Origin: Trichaptum fuscoviolaceum
Taxonomy: Eukaryota; Basidiomycota; Agaricomycetes; Hymenochaetales; Trichaptaceae
Direction: 5' to 3'
Assembly (NCBI GenBank): GCA_910574455.1
Contig: CAJSYZ010000007.1
Coordinates: 62,001-126,000, forward strand
DNA: 64,000 bases
Shown: piece after piece, positions 47,507 through 59,311 of the stretch
Layout: the number at the start of each line of letters is the position of its first letter
Numbering within the stretch: position 1 is the first letter of the stretch
Notes under the pieces: model-generated
The model's input: the letters and a program-made list of their open reading frames with translations, nothing else
The model's database searches: none
Told to the model about the DNA's origin: nothing
Translations under genes and position numbers: made by a program

Positions 47507-49155
47507 ATGTCTGATCCTCCAATGTTAATTGAGTTAAATACAATAATCCACAATGAACCTGTAAGTTTCAAATGCAATATTAAACTTATACTTTAAGCAC
47601 CAGCTTTATCTTGACTCTTTCATTGATTCAAATTGATTTAAAGGAATACATAAATGTGCTTCAATACTCAGCTGAAGAGGATAAAGATTTGATGCAATCA
47701 GGCGAAGGGCTAGAGACGATGTTGAAGTTGTGCATGAGTGACTTTCCTGAGCTTAATAGTGAAAGACTGTCAGAGAAGAATCGAGATGCATTGAGAATTG
47801 CAAGTCTCTATATCAAAGATGAAACAAAGACTGCACATACCAGGTGAGTTTATATCTTCCTCTGTCTTATTTCTTCTTCTGAGCTATGTCACTGTTAGAA
47901 TTGTTAAACATTATATCAACTTTCATCTTAACGCAAACACCAACTGGAAACCTGATCAGATTACAAGAAATACACCAATTGATATCATTACATTCATTGA
48001 GGAGAAATGTGTTGTGCAGAAGAAGAAGGTGAGCTTACTTTCCATTAGCTGTAAGTTGTACTTATTCCAACTTCTACTTAGTTTTCTACTGCTGTTTCAA
48101 CTCGGGCAGCACTTACTTTTTTTTACTCTAAGTTGCGTCCCAGTGAGAAAGTATCTGACTGGTATATAGAGGGTGATATATGGTAAGTTAGCTGCTCTTG
48201 TTTATATTCATCTCTCTTATGATTAATAGTCATGGTCTTCCGACTCGCACTCCTGTTGTTTCTCATTTTATGATGGGACTTGAGAAGATGAAAGCAAAGC
48301 TTGGCGAGGTTTCTCGCTCAGCCAGAGCTTTGACAAAGAGCAATATGCTATCACTTTATAGAGTATGTGTCACAGACTCTACTTTAAGTGCTGCAGAACG
48401 AGCATCAGGAACCTTAAGATATGTATGTACTTATTTCTTTACTATATTATTTCTTTACTGTAACATATCTTATACAGACAGCATATCTTTTTGCCTGGCT
48501 TCTGCTCTTGCGCATTGATGAGGTGCTTACTTTAGCCTGAGGACATTAATTGGGTGCCTTATACTAGTGAGAACTTTAACTTTTCTAAGCTACTCAACTA
48601 AAGCTATTACTACTTTTAGGAAACCACTTTGAGCTTACACTTCAAGTTCGTAAGAATGCACAGACAGGTGTAGCTCACTTTTACCCTCTCTGGGCAAATG
48701 ATGGCTGTCAGGAGCTTTGTCCTTTAAGGGCACTACTTCGTCTGGATATTCTCTACAAGAAACTGAATATCTTAACTGGTCCACTTTTTCTGCATATCAC
48801 ATCACAAGGTCAAATTGAAGTTGATCATCGATTGGTATGTCATGTATCTTCTCATTTATCTTCTTATTTATTGATTTACATTTAGTCAGCCAGTACAGTT
48901 GCTAAGCGACTTGCTGATGATCTGCAGACAATTGGTGATAGATCTTGGGCTTTGTTTGGAACTCACTCCTTTAGACGGGGGGGATGTCAGTATCGTGCAC
49001 AGATGGGCAAATCACCTGCACATATTGCAGCATGGGGTGGATGGTCTCAGTCTGAGGCACAATGTATGTCTCGCTACTTTTATTCTCCTTTTGATAATAC
49101 CTCTAGTATTACAGAGTTTGACCGTAATGATCCCAAGCGTGCTCGTCATGATTAG
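47507..49155 (+). pseudogene. Crypton-like tyrosine recombinase, right copy (2-nt deletion)
   Basis: Same eight-exon structure as the left copy: 47507-47560, 47644-47843, 47899-48028, 48082-48182, 48230-48422, 48478-48566, 48620-48834, 48886-49155. Exon 6 has lost 2 nt at about 48537, turning LTLAREDI into LTLA followed by TGA. The break falls after the first catalytic Arg and removes the H-x-x-R box and the nucleophile Tyr, so no active recombinase is expected. All other exons read as in the left copy. Confidence 0.9.
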
Positions 49156-49215
49156 CTGTACAACATATTCTTAGTATCTACTTTGATGTTATATGTTTTA
49201 CAATTCTCTTGGAAT

Positions 49216-50407
49216 CTATTTTGGAATTTTCTTTAACTCCTTCCAAATAACAAACCAAAACTTGTACTTCCATCTTTTGTTCCACTCCGTCTCAGAGAAA
49301 GCTCCATTTACATAGTATTCCTCCTTCTCCTTCTCCTTCTCAATGTCTTCTTTGCATAATTCACGAAATACCTCAAAGTCGTTAAGATCCAACCAACGCT
49401 GGCTCCAAAGTTTGGGACTGAATTGACCCTCCTGTGTATAGATGATCTTCTGCTTCTCAGCAGTGACTGTACTATAACAAGCTGGTCGGAGTTGATCTGT
49501 AAAAAGATTGAAGGAGATAAGTCCATCATCATCAGCCTTATTCACTTTCTCCTGCTCTTCTCTCTTCACAAACTCCATAAAGTGATCCTGATTGAATTCA
49601 AAGTCTATTTCATAGACCTTCTGGAGCTGAGCTCTACGATTGAGCTGCTTTCGCAATGTAGGATCAAGTGATTTAGACTTTCCAGTCTCACTGTTGGTAG
49701 CCTTTGCCTCAGCCTTAATGTCCCTAACCTTTTCCTCAACAATCTGCAGAAGAGCTGCTTTAATGCCTGATGCTCGTGGCATTCTGGGCAATTGTGACTT
49801 CATCAAGTCTTCAAGCAAAACAGCATTGCTTACTTGCCCCTGATGGGTAGAAGAAGCAAGTGCTACTGTTCTGTGAAGAGGTGAATGCATCTTAATAAAC
49901 AGTTATTTTAGTTGAAGAATACAAAGAATACATATAAAGAGTAGAGCTTACAGCAGGTTGATCAAAGGTTGCGTTGTTGCCACTAGCCTCGGCCAAACTA
50001 GACATGTTGACAGAGCTTGAAGTGTGATCTAAGAGTGGATGCCCAGAAGATGAACTCAATAGAAAAGGATTGTCCTCGGTGCTCCGCATCATCTCCTCAG
50101 CAAGAGTATGTCGATAGTCGAGCTGTTTCTGAAGAATCATAAGGTCTATTGGATCCTTCTCCTTCTTGACCGCAATAAAATCAGTTGTGTCGGTCTCGAG
50201 TGTGATATGATAATGTGCGGCAAGAGCAGCACAGAGCTTCTCCTTGTTGTCAGATTTGTTCAACTTCTTGCTTCCGGATGCTAGATTCTTGTTTGCCTCC
50301 ACAATCCATGATAGCAACTGCTTCCGAGTAGCAAGTAGTAGCTGTTTGCTGCTCGTGGGAATCAATGGTGTATCGGCCAATGGATGAGTGGGGGATAAGT
50401 CAGACAT
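49216..50407 (-). CDS. Recombinase-partner gene, intact right copy
   Basis: Exon 1 50407-49952, intron 49951-49891 (GTAAGC to TTAAG, 61 nt), exon 2 49890-49216; the frame closes at 376 aa. The N-terminal 25-70 residues form a SAP-like helical pair (LLSWIVEANKNL, NKEKLCAALAAHY), suggesting DNA binding. The middle is charged and lysine-rich. The C-terminal 70 residues are rich in Trp and Lys/Glu (FSPKLWSQRWLDLNDF, WNKRWKYKFWFVIWKELKK), reminiscent of DNA-binding tails in some Cryptons, though I cannot assign a family. It converges on the recombinase with 60 bp between stops, so it probably belongs to the same mobile module. Confidence 0.72.
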
Positions 50408-50472
50408 AGTGTCAAAGGAGCTAGAAATAAAGGTTGAAATTAGTATTCACACAGATTAAAATGTACATATGT

Positions 50473-51017
50473 TTATAGTTGAAGTGCCTGCGAGTTCGAG
50501 ATTCCCGCCCGCGAGGCAGTCCATAAGCCCAGTTTGGTTTTCGTCTGATTTGAACCAGGCAGCTGCTCGAAGCGCGTCCAAATGTCATGCTGAACGAGGT
50601 CGAATCCATCCTTGAGGGCAGCTCGGACAGAGCAGAGGCAGTTGAGCTGCACGGTGTACTTCCACCGCGCCTCCAACGTTGGGTCAAAGTGATCAAGCGA
50701 ATTCAAACATCGTAGTTGTAAGAGCCTTCCGCAACGGCATGTTGAAATACTGGACTGAGCCGAGCTCGTAGCATCCATGGCGCTGCCAAGCGGGGTTGGC
50801 GGGCATAGCTTGACGACTGTTCCAAGATCATCAGCGCTCGGGTCCTGATAAATATGAAATGAAACATGAAAAAGGTACTGACCCTAAGAGATGATTGCTG
50901 GCACCGTTATCATACATGTAGAAGCTCTACTCCTCGCCGTAGTATAGAAGAGAAACACCGGGCATGGTCAAGCTCGGCCAGCGGTAGACGTCAGTGAGCG
51001 CGAAGCTGTGAGTGACT
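50473..51017 (-). pseudogene. Alpha-1,3-glucan synthase-like fragment, second part (right arm)
   Basis: Mirror of 24712-25258 with the NSLDHFDP and GLWTASRAG blocks. A 1-2 nt difference from the left arm near 50706 changes the frame before NSLDHFDP. Confidence 0.83.
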
Positions 51018-51834
51018 CTAAACGAGCTGAGCGAGGGAAATCCGGTTCTTCTTGACGTCGGTAGAGAAGTAGGCATTCTTGAGGAAGACATTGCCGACGA
51101 GCCATTCCGTAGCCCTGCCAATGTTTGCCAGCCGAGATGCCAGAAACACAGTCGCCAGTCGGGTTGGTAGAGTCGACAGCGGCGAACAAGAGATCACACG
51201 GGTCAATCGCAAAGGACATGCCGCCGAAGCTGAGGGCAACCGGGGTGGATGTCGTGCATGGGATCGCGAAGCCGCCCTGGCCGTCAGACTTCGCACCAGG
51301 GATGGCAGCGTGCACCGCGTTCGCGTCGGCCTGGGGCATAATGATGAGGGTGGTGCCAGTGTCGAGGATAGCGGTGCGGCCCTTCAGCCCGACACTCTGG
51401 CCGCCAACGGTCACGCTGTCCATCGCGCCCTCCCAGAAGCCCTGCGTGTTCACGTTCGCGAATGTCGTGAGCGTCGCCGCGTCAAACTTCGACGTGTCCA
51501 GCCCACCGAAGGTGACCTCGCCGTCGTTCGTGCCCGAGCTTGAAGCTTGTGAACGCGTCAGCGATGTCGCCGTTCTGGGCGAGGCTCTTGACGGGGGTGA
51601 GGACGCCCTGCTCCGAGAGCGTCGACTGTGCAAGGCCCATGAGCCCGTCGAATGGCACCGCGTCCGACGCAAAGTCGTGTGTCTCCTGTGTTGCAACGCC
51701 GAACGCAAGCTTGGGCAGCGCAAGGCCTGTGACGGTGACGTCGTCCGTAACAATGTCGCCAGCAACGGCACCCGATCCGTAGGTGACCTGGAACGCCTTG
51801 TTCGTGTCGACGAAGTCACTCGTGCCGACAGTTG
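51018..51834 (-). pseudogene. Pepsin-like aspartic protease fragment (right arm)
   Basis: Mirror of 23895-24711 with the same missing N-terminal lobe and the same frame breaks, so the damage predates the inverted duplication. A few substitutions distinguish the arms (for example D to N in WLVGNVFLKN). Confidence 0.87.
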
Positions 51835-51846
51835 ACGCGGGTCTGT

Positions 51847-53247
51847 CTTGCCCAACTGAGCGTCCGAGTCAATGAAATCGTTTGTCGCGAACATTTCATT
51901 CCATGCGCCGACGAAAGTTCACGCCAACATCATCAGCACTTGCAAGTCACCGTCCATACCAAGGAAGCGCGTGAGGGAGCGATGTCGAGTAGTGGAATGC
52001 AACGCCATCAAGACCATAGATGTCCCTCGAGCGAAGGAAGTACTGATTATCGTCCGACGCCGTGTTGTCAATTGCAGCCAAATCAGGGGGCGGCAACATC
52101 GTCGGTGTACGTCGTCCTATGCTAGGTGCAAAGCTCCAAAGGTGTTGCAAAAGTTGTTCTTGTTGACACTTGCAGTGCAAGAGCGCGCAGCTGTCGTCCA
52201 TTCCGCCAATGCGTCCAACGTGCCCTGTGTGCTCTTGTCAATACGACTGGCGTCGATGTCGAGCTCCTTGATCACGGCGCATGCGTACGGACGTCTTGAG
52301 CTTTGCCATCACTTGAGGATTCCGCTCCTCTCAACCGATCCTGCACGGATGCGAACTTGGTCAGTTGGCGTTGCCAATCCGGATGGACACCAAAGAAGGC
52401 CTCCAGGTCACCATACTGGTTGAATTCCGATGTCATGCAACCGTTCGAGGTAGTGATAGTGAGCTCAATACCAGTCTCATCCCAGAAGCTCGGAAGCACG
52501 AGAGATCTGTTGCGCTCGTTCGCCGTGAGATCCTTGTACGTATCGAATCTCCACGGCGCATACTTTGGTCGCTTCCACGTAGCATTGTAGTCTTCATTGA
52601 GGTCAAATAGTGTCGATTCATTCAAGTGGCTGCGTAGTTCGTTGTCCGTTAGATGTGCAGTGCTGGTAGCTAGTCACTGGCATCACTCACCCAGAGAAAC
52701 CAATAAGATCACCCGTGGTCCTTATGATGTACATCCCACGAGCATGCACCTCGTCAATGAAGACAACCCAATCGTCGATCGATCCCCAATGGCGGACGAG
52801 GGTCGTAAAGTCAAGAGGGGACTACGAGTCTGTCTGCCACGGCATATTCACGAACACAGTACCCCGCAGTAGAAATGCCCTTGATGCCCATGCCCTGGAG
52901 GTAATCGAGTTTGTTCGCCAATCCGCGAACATCGCCGGCCGAAACGCAGCTGGGTCTCGTGCCACTTGCCTTCGACCATTGCCTGGAAGAAGTCGTTGTT
53001 GCTCGGGTCCCATCGGCAAACTTGTTGAGCAGCACAGTGTAGAACGGCAGCGCCTGCCAGTTGGGAGGCGATTGAGTTGGGAGGCGATTGCGCGCAGGTG
53101 GTGTTCTTGCGTGTCGATTGGTACTGTGTCGGGTTCTGAGTGTTCTGGTTGACGTTCAGATTCCACTGTGCCAAAGACATTTGAGTTGGCGGGTGACAAT
53201 AGTAGGAGTGTGGTGAGTGCGGTATCCGATGTACCTCGGTTGGCACA
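51847..53247 (-). pseudogene. Alpha-1,3-glucan synthase-like fragment, N-terminal part (right arm)
   Basis: Mirror of 22482-23882. Its upstream edge is continuous with the outer arm segment, unlike the left arm where the LTR element separates them. One nucleotide is missing after the FADG block compared with the left arm. Confidence 0.87.
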
Positions 53248-53252
53248 TACGA
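53248..53252. other. Empty LTR-insertion site
   Basis: Single TACGA (TCGTA on the other strand) at the position where the left arm carries the 11,040-bp element and two copies of TCGTA. This is a direct view of the pre-insertion allele in the same molecule. Confidence 0.96.
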
Positions 53253-53798
53253 AAGGTTGCGTCGTTATCTTACTGTTGTCGAGATGCAAAGTCCGGTGTT
53301 CGTGCGTAGGCCGGGAATCATCATGGTCGGGGACGGGGTTGGAGGCTCGCAAACACAAAAAAGGGGGGCAGGGAAGAGGGAAAGAGAACAAAGTAAATAA
53401 ATAGATAAACAAACATACCTTTTTAAAATCTTTCAAGAGTGGTCCGGAGGCACAGAAGAGGTCGTGAGCCAGAGGAAGGCGGTGACGACGACCAAACCAG
53501 GACAGAGCCAATTCCAACTCCGCACTACATGTCGATCACTCACGATCGACAACGGTCGAAGGCCGGAAAGCAGGCCAAACGCGGGGTCGGGGCTGTTAAT
53601 TCCGGCACTGCCTCGGGAGGGCTCACACAGACAACAAGAGTGCGGTGCCAGGGGTCCAGCCACTTTCGAGGGCCCGGCCCCACTGACATCAGCTGTCTCG
53701 GCAGCCGAGCTGGACCCTGGCAAAGTGACCCACGTCACCAGCTTACGTGAGCGGCCCCGCAAGACCTTCGTGACTTACTCCAGAGAAGCCTTGCTAAT
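53253..53798. other. Outer segment of right arm, non-coding
   Basis: Mirror of 10885-11430; GC-rich without a supported gene. It ends in the tip motif GCCTTGCTAAT at 53798. Confidence 0.6.
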
Positions 53799-53924
53799 AA
53801 TTGCGAACGCTGTGGGTGCACAGCAGAGCCCGCTACCCAGGTTTTGCTTATTTCATTAGATTGAGGATGTATTAAAATTTTATTTATGATATATATATAT
53901 ATAATAATGATTAAAATTTATGGT
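53799..53924. other. AT-rich right-flank junction
   Basis: Starts AATTGCGAAC, then becomes strongly AT-rich with a (TA)n run at about 53891-53904. It lies between the tip of the giant repeat and the exportin-like remnant. No target duplication matching the left junction was recognised. Confidence 0.6.
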
Positions 53925-56450
53925 AGCTATTTAATAATTGAAAGAAAGGCATTCTATAGTTGCTGCTGACACTGTCCACAGGAATTGCCATGATGAACGC
54001 AAAGAAGTAGACTAAGTCATAGACGTACGCGTCCGTCCGGGCCGTCTGCACCCGTGTCAAGAGCATCCTCACCACACTCTTCATTAATGGCTTCAACATC
54101 ACACTTGTATGTACCTCACGACGCTCTGCAGTAGCTCGAAACCCCACGCATGGAAATGAGTTTCTGCTGCACAACGGCCAGGATGGCCATAAACTGGTCG
54201 GTCTGCGCCATTTGCACGGCGTCTTGAGTGAGGAAGGCGCAAGAGGCGGACGAGGATGGTCATGAGCCTTTTTGTGCCCAGGAAGCGGACTGGAGGAGGA
54301 AGGGGAGGTTGGAGCGGTAATCCGGAGGAACATCAGAATTGTGGAGCTCGAGCATCTGCGAGAGCATTTGGAAGATGCACAGAATAAATTCTGCACAAAA
54401 GACGAATTAGTTTCTGTAGGTGTCTGAAAGGAAGGTTGCTTACGATCAATGTCCTGTTGTAAAATGATTGTGAATGGACCAAATAGAGCCTGTTCAAATG
54501 TTGCCAATGTTTGACGCGATGAGCCGACTGTAAACCAATGTATAAGTCGACGATCAGAGGCTGTTGCATGTTCTTCAGTTTCAAATACCTCACCTAATTG
54601 ACGCAGATATACTCTCGAAGATATATTGATCGGAGTTCGGATTGCTTGGGTTCTTGCAAATCGCGGCAAGGATAGCGACGAGACGGTGAAGCAGTCGTTC
54701 ATGGTCTGAGGCTATCGCTGACCGCGCGGTCAGAATAACACGCATAACACCTAGGATTGTTAGAGTTATGATTAATGAGAGAATAGTCACGAGACAATTG
54801 TAAACTTACATTTTATCGGATAGTCGTTTTCTGCATTTTTTTCCGGCGTCCCACCCGCCTCAATCTTCTTTGAGAGTAAAGTGTTAATGATTTCGGGTGC
54901 AAGCTCCCGAATGTCTTCCTGGTTGAAGCTGCTGAAACTTTCAGATGATATTCGCCGTAAGCAAGCGATTTACGCACAGTAAGGATGAACCGCGCTTGAT
55001 GAACAATATCCGCTCAATGGTCGTCGCTGCGTACGTATAGCATACGTAGTTCGGTGAGCGCAGATGCCGAACGAGAAGTGGAAGGACGGAGAGAAGTTGT
55101 TCTTTTGTGAGCTGCATAGTTGATTAGCGCTCGTCTTGCTTGATAGTTTGATATACACACCTGATTTCGGAATGAATACAAAAAGCGAATCGCGTCAACC
55201 TGAAGAATTGGATGCACTGAGTTTTCATCGGCCTGTACGTCCTCGTATATGTGCTGTGAGAAGAACTGGACGACATGTACAAGAGCATTCGTGTTTGTGA
55301 CACCTTGCTATTGATTGCCAATGTTATTCACCATTCCTTCTGAATGAACAGCTTCACTCACCTGCGATATTGCACCAACCGTTGCCACCGCCGTGAGCAG
55401 GTACACACTTTCACCCTTCCTCTTCCAGCTCTCTTCAACTCCCTTCTTCCTATTGTATTCCTCCAGTCCGTTACCTATCAACGTCACGACGACTTCGGTC
55501 GTCTCAGCCTCGAAAGCTGAGGCGGGCAACGAGCGCACGAAGGACATCTGCTACAGCTTGACGCCGCGTGGTTCCCTCCGCAGTCAGGCCGCCGATGGAC
55601 GAGGAGGAGGCCGCAAAAGAAAGGTCGACTCGGACATACTACAGAGGATCGTGCTCAAATCGCTCTGCTTCGTGTTCTGCGGGTCGAGATAGTTTCAGTT
55701 AAAAGACAAGCGTATGGAAGAAAAAGTTTGCGCACCTCGTAATGTGACATTGGGAACGACTACGCCTTTGATCAAAACATTTATCACCTCCCTCTCCACA
55801 AACGTTGCCTCGTAATTTACTGACCGGGTGACCGTGCTGAGGAAGCGTATGTCCCTGGCTGAGCAGTCCGTCATATGCGATTCCTGATCTCTGGCCTCCA
55901 CCGAGAAGTCTCCACAGCGCCGTGACAAATGCCGGTACGGTATTCGAAGGTGAGGACCTCCGGGTATCGATGCAGATATAGCTCGGTGAGCTCAAAGATC
56001 GAAGTTTTGATTTGGGTGGGGAAAGAGGGTGTCGTATCGTCGGGATCACCGCGTATGATGAATGTTCTCGGGGTCCCAAGCAAGAAACCTTCAAAGGTGG
56101 GCGGCAGATCCTGACACGTCAAATACTAGTAGTAGAAGATTGACAAAAGCACAAACTGACCCTGCGCAATTGCTTTAATTCCCGACCAATTCAGCAGATT
56201 GGTGGCGGTGAGCTCAAAGTTCTGGAGGAAGGTGCCCGAGAAGCGGCTCGAAACAAAGTTGATCGTCGTGTAGAGCGAGTCCGAGCATGTTGAGGCGCGA
56301 AGATCGAGCGAGCGGTTTTGAGAACAGATATGTTTGTTGGATAATTTGCAGCGTCGGGCAAGAGTGATGAGACGCTGAATTTTCAGTTGGAAAAATTCAA
56401 TTTGCCTGCTTATAGACATGGAGACATGCTGATTCAAAATAGACAGCACC
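53925..56450 (-). pseudogene. Exportin-2 (CSE1/XPO2)-like gene remnant
   Basis: Ordered but frame-broken exon blocks of the importin-alpha re-exporter CSE1. From 5' to 3' on the minus strand: TINFVSSRFSGTFLQNFELT, LTCQDLPPTFEGF, GDPDDTTPSFPTQIKTSIFE, LLGGGQRSGIAYDGLLSQ, GVVVPNVTLR, AFEAETTEVVVTLIGNGLEE, HPILQVDAIRFLYSFRNQ, EQLLSVLPLLVRHL, KNPSNPNSDQYIFESI, FEQALFGPFTIILQQDI, TDAYVYDLVYFFAF. The N-terminal about 190 residues and the last part of the protein are missing, and several frameshifts separate the blocks. A functional CSE1 must exist elsewhere, since the gene is generally essential. It ends about 130 bp from the right tip of the giant repeat. Confidence 0.85.
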
Positions 56451-57212
56451 GTAATTTAGTAATGATTCCAAATAAGCAACCGTGTCAGTAGCATAGATGA
56501 GCAGGTGAAGTGATTAGTATTAGACAGTAAGACAAAATGATTCCATATAGACAGGCCGGGAATTTAAGTGAATAATTCTCATTAAATAAATGCTTGATGT
56601 CTAACGTTAATCAACTTTAATCAGAAGACATGACTGGAGTTGTCTAGTAATTATAAATAAGCAGCGTGTCTAATTGAAATCAAACTTGAATCAGAGGATT
56701 CGTCCATGCGCTCTTGCACACTCCCGTCTGTCGATAATCAAAAAAATATAGGCTTTCGCGAAGGATGCAATAGTGAGAAATTGGGCTGGCAGGTTCTTGT
56801 GGGAGAAGCGACCCTGGAGCTCGCTGAAAAAGGACCTTGCTCTGGAGCGGCTTGGGTTGCCGGGGGACCAATGAGTGAAGGCCGCCATTTCCAGGGGACT
56901 GTCAGCCACGAAAAGACCTCTTTGAGGCCTTTATAAATGCCAACAGAGGAGAGGGTGGGTGGGTTGCGAAATAATCGCAGTCTTCATTGTGCGTCGCCGC
57001 TGTCTTGAGGCTCGGAGTTGTCCTTGTTGTTGTGATCGATGATGAAGAGACGCGACGCAGTTTGACGCGTGACGTACGCGTGCTCCCGCTTGTCACGAGT
57101 CGCGATACTTCTTCGGTGTCCATCCACTATGGCCGGAAGTTGCTCAGTAATTATGGATAACCGGCATGTCTAATTGCTATCATCCAAAATACAGTACATT
57201 GTCTATTTCAAA
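56451..57212. other. Intergenic, no supported gene
   Basis: AT-rich to 56690, then mixed composition. Short frames at 56680-57123 have no recognisable domain. Confidence 0.45.
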
Positions 57213-58489
57213 TCAAGATCTTCGACTCCTCTTCCGTGGTCTATTTGAAGGGTCAAAGACAACTTTACTTCGACGGACAATGCCAGAGTCTACTGAGCCT
57301 TGTGGTAGTGCACGTACCACAGGCTCACCTTCATCGGAAACCGCTGGCAACGAAAGATGATTCATTTCACCTGTGCTGCGGGGTAGCCCATGAGGTCTGT
57401 CCCCAACAATATTGACTAAACTCGGTTGAGCGTCGTCTTCATAATAGAAATGTGAATTTAGCATTCTTTACCAAAAAATAAATGGAGCCTACGATATCGA
57501 CCGTGAACACCTGTCAACTCCGAGCACACCTGCTGAACATCATCATCCGTCGAGCCCAATTTCTCGAGTACAGGCGCGTCTGCTACCTCTGCAGCGGTAT
57601 CAACACATGTTTGCTCCGTATTTCGTGATGACGATGGCGCTGGCGACAAAGCCGGCGACATTGTCGTGCTTACCGAATCGAGATATGGCGGACCTAATCA
57701 CCGCAACACGTTAGCATTAGTCTCAACAGTCTATTGAACTACTTACCTCCCATTAGACAGGGTCGGCAGGCCCCATAAAGTTGCCTAAAAAATTCCTTCC
57801 GAACGTGCGGTTGAATCGCGTCGTTTATCTCAGGGCGAACTCCATGCCCAGAAAGGTAGCTGTAGATCTATGTAAGTTCTTTTGTCAATTGCAGGCAGTC
57901 CCCATAACTTACGATACAGTGCGAAAAGTATTGGAAGATGTCCTCATCATTAAGGCATTAAATAGCATAATATTTCCTGATTGATGCGGCTCAAAACCAG
58001 TATGATCCAAAGTGTTGGCATTGAATATGTGCATAAGTTTGTCTTGGTTACTGAAAGCACGTTAGCAATGGAGTCTAGTGTAAAACGGATAAGTTAAAAA
58101 CTTACGTATCTAGGCGGGTCGATTGATCTTTGTTCAAAGTCTCTGGAATGACCTCCGTTTCTTTTGTCATGTTCTTAAGCCATTCCATGAATTTCTGCGT
58201 TCTCGTGAGTATGCAGGACATCAATGAATCAATTATTACTCACGGTCTTAACTCGTGATTTGAATCTAGGCTCAGATATCCGGTAAAGTCGATCGAGACA
58301 GTTCTCTATCCATGAGTTGGAATACTTGAATGGAATATGATTGTATTCCTCGCGAAAGAGATTCAATTCTTTCCGATGAAGTTTAGTCCAACGAAAGCTA
58401 CGATGGCGATGGCGGGACTTGCGAGTCTTGACAACTTCATTATCAGAAGGTTTATATTCGCTTTCGTCGGAAGAGTCTGCAGAGAACAT
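57213..58489 (-). CDS. Hypothetical nuclear protein, six exons
   Basis: Exons 58489-58244, 58194-58106, 58050-57913, 57859-57747, 57693-57472, 57436-57213 splice to a closed 343-aa frame. All introns have GT-AG borders; the last is only 35 nt, unusually short. The N-terminus is acidic then basic (KSRHRHRSFRWTKLHRKEL) and resembles a DNA-binding helix region (WIENCLDRLYRI). The C-terminus ends in a basic cluster, RPRKRSRRS, a likely nuclear signal. No family recognised. An alternative end by reading through into the fifth intron would stop at 57458. Confidence 0.6.
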
Positions 58490-58725
58490 AATGAGGGAAG
58501 ATGGCCAGGACTAGCGTCGACACGAAACCTTTATAGGCGCACCGAGCAGCCTAAGAGCCACGGTCAACGGGTGGCCACGGGGAACAAGAGACCGTATTGC
58601 TCGAACGCTTAGCTCGAACGGCCCAAGCTGAATTCAAAGAGTGCTTAACGACCACAGCACCCAAGAGCGTCGCGAACTAGTATTGGTGATAATAAACATT
58701 TATTTGTCAAAATATTGTACATTAT

Positions 58726-59311
58726 TTACGTAGACTGACTCTGCATAGCCACACATAAGTTTTCAATTGAGAAAAACAGTAAAGCAATAACTGCACAATC
58801 AATGCACAACCCCGTCCTCTTCACCGGAAGCACCTTTGTTCCGCCAAAACATACGCGCTTGAGAATTGGCTCTTCCGGCCAAAGCAATATGCGACCACCA
58901 CAAGGCTCGCTGTCCATGTACATCACTACCAGAATACGATCTGCGACGAGCAAATGGATACGCTGATGTGATGCCCGGACTGGCTGTTAGTAGATGAAAG
59001 ACTTTAAAGCAGCAATGACTTACTAGAATCCGAGACCCATTGTACATTTGTAGAACATGACTGCATCCATTATAGCAAGACGTGTGGGTATCTGACGTAC
59101 GGCTGGTGAGCAGTAACTGTAAGGTTAAAGACGTTCGAAGGAGGCAAACAAATGTGCTCACCTTTAAGTAGTCATGACAGTCTGACCACAACGATGTTTC
59201 CACAATAAGGGTGCAGTGGCTGCGGTTCCATCCAGATGCTACCGCTGGCCATGAACAGCATCGGTGACGAACGCAGGGTGACGAGTGTACGCTTGGGCCA
59301 TCGATGGCCAT
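58726..59311 (-). CDS. Small hypothetical protein, three exons
   Basis: Exons 59311-59162, 59116-59024, 58983-58726 join in phase through GTGAGC/TTACAG and GTAAGT/AACAG introns and give 166 aa. Blocks include CTLIVETSLWSDCHDYLK and LLVADRILVVMYMDSEPCGG, with a hydrophobic stretch near the C-terminus. No family recognised and the start could lie further upstream. It is called on splice consistency alone. Confidence 0.4.

Larger units (their letters stand above)
42765..53798 (-). repeat. Right arm of giant inverted repeat
   Basis: About 11.03 kb, reverse complement of 10885-32995 without the LTR element. Inner end CCGAATCAC at 42765; outer tip CCAGAGAAGCCTTGCTAAT ends at 53798. It holds one copy of the 245-bp direct repeat, not two. 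It keeps the pre-insertion state of the LTR target at 53248-53252. Confidence 0.95.

Noticed and set aside
10885..53798. Assembly artefact (mirrored contig)
   Set aside because: The arms differ by an 11-kb insertion with its own target duplication, by several independent small indels and by substitutions, and they are joined through 9.8 kb of unique sequence.
10885..53798. Target-site duplication of the giant element
   Set aside because: Flanks at the two tips (GCTA before 10885, AATT after 53798) do not match for any convincing length. GCTAATTA and GCTAATAA look similar only because the tip itself contains GCTAAT.
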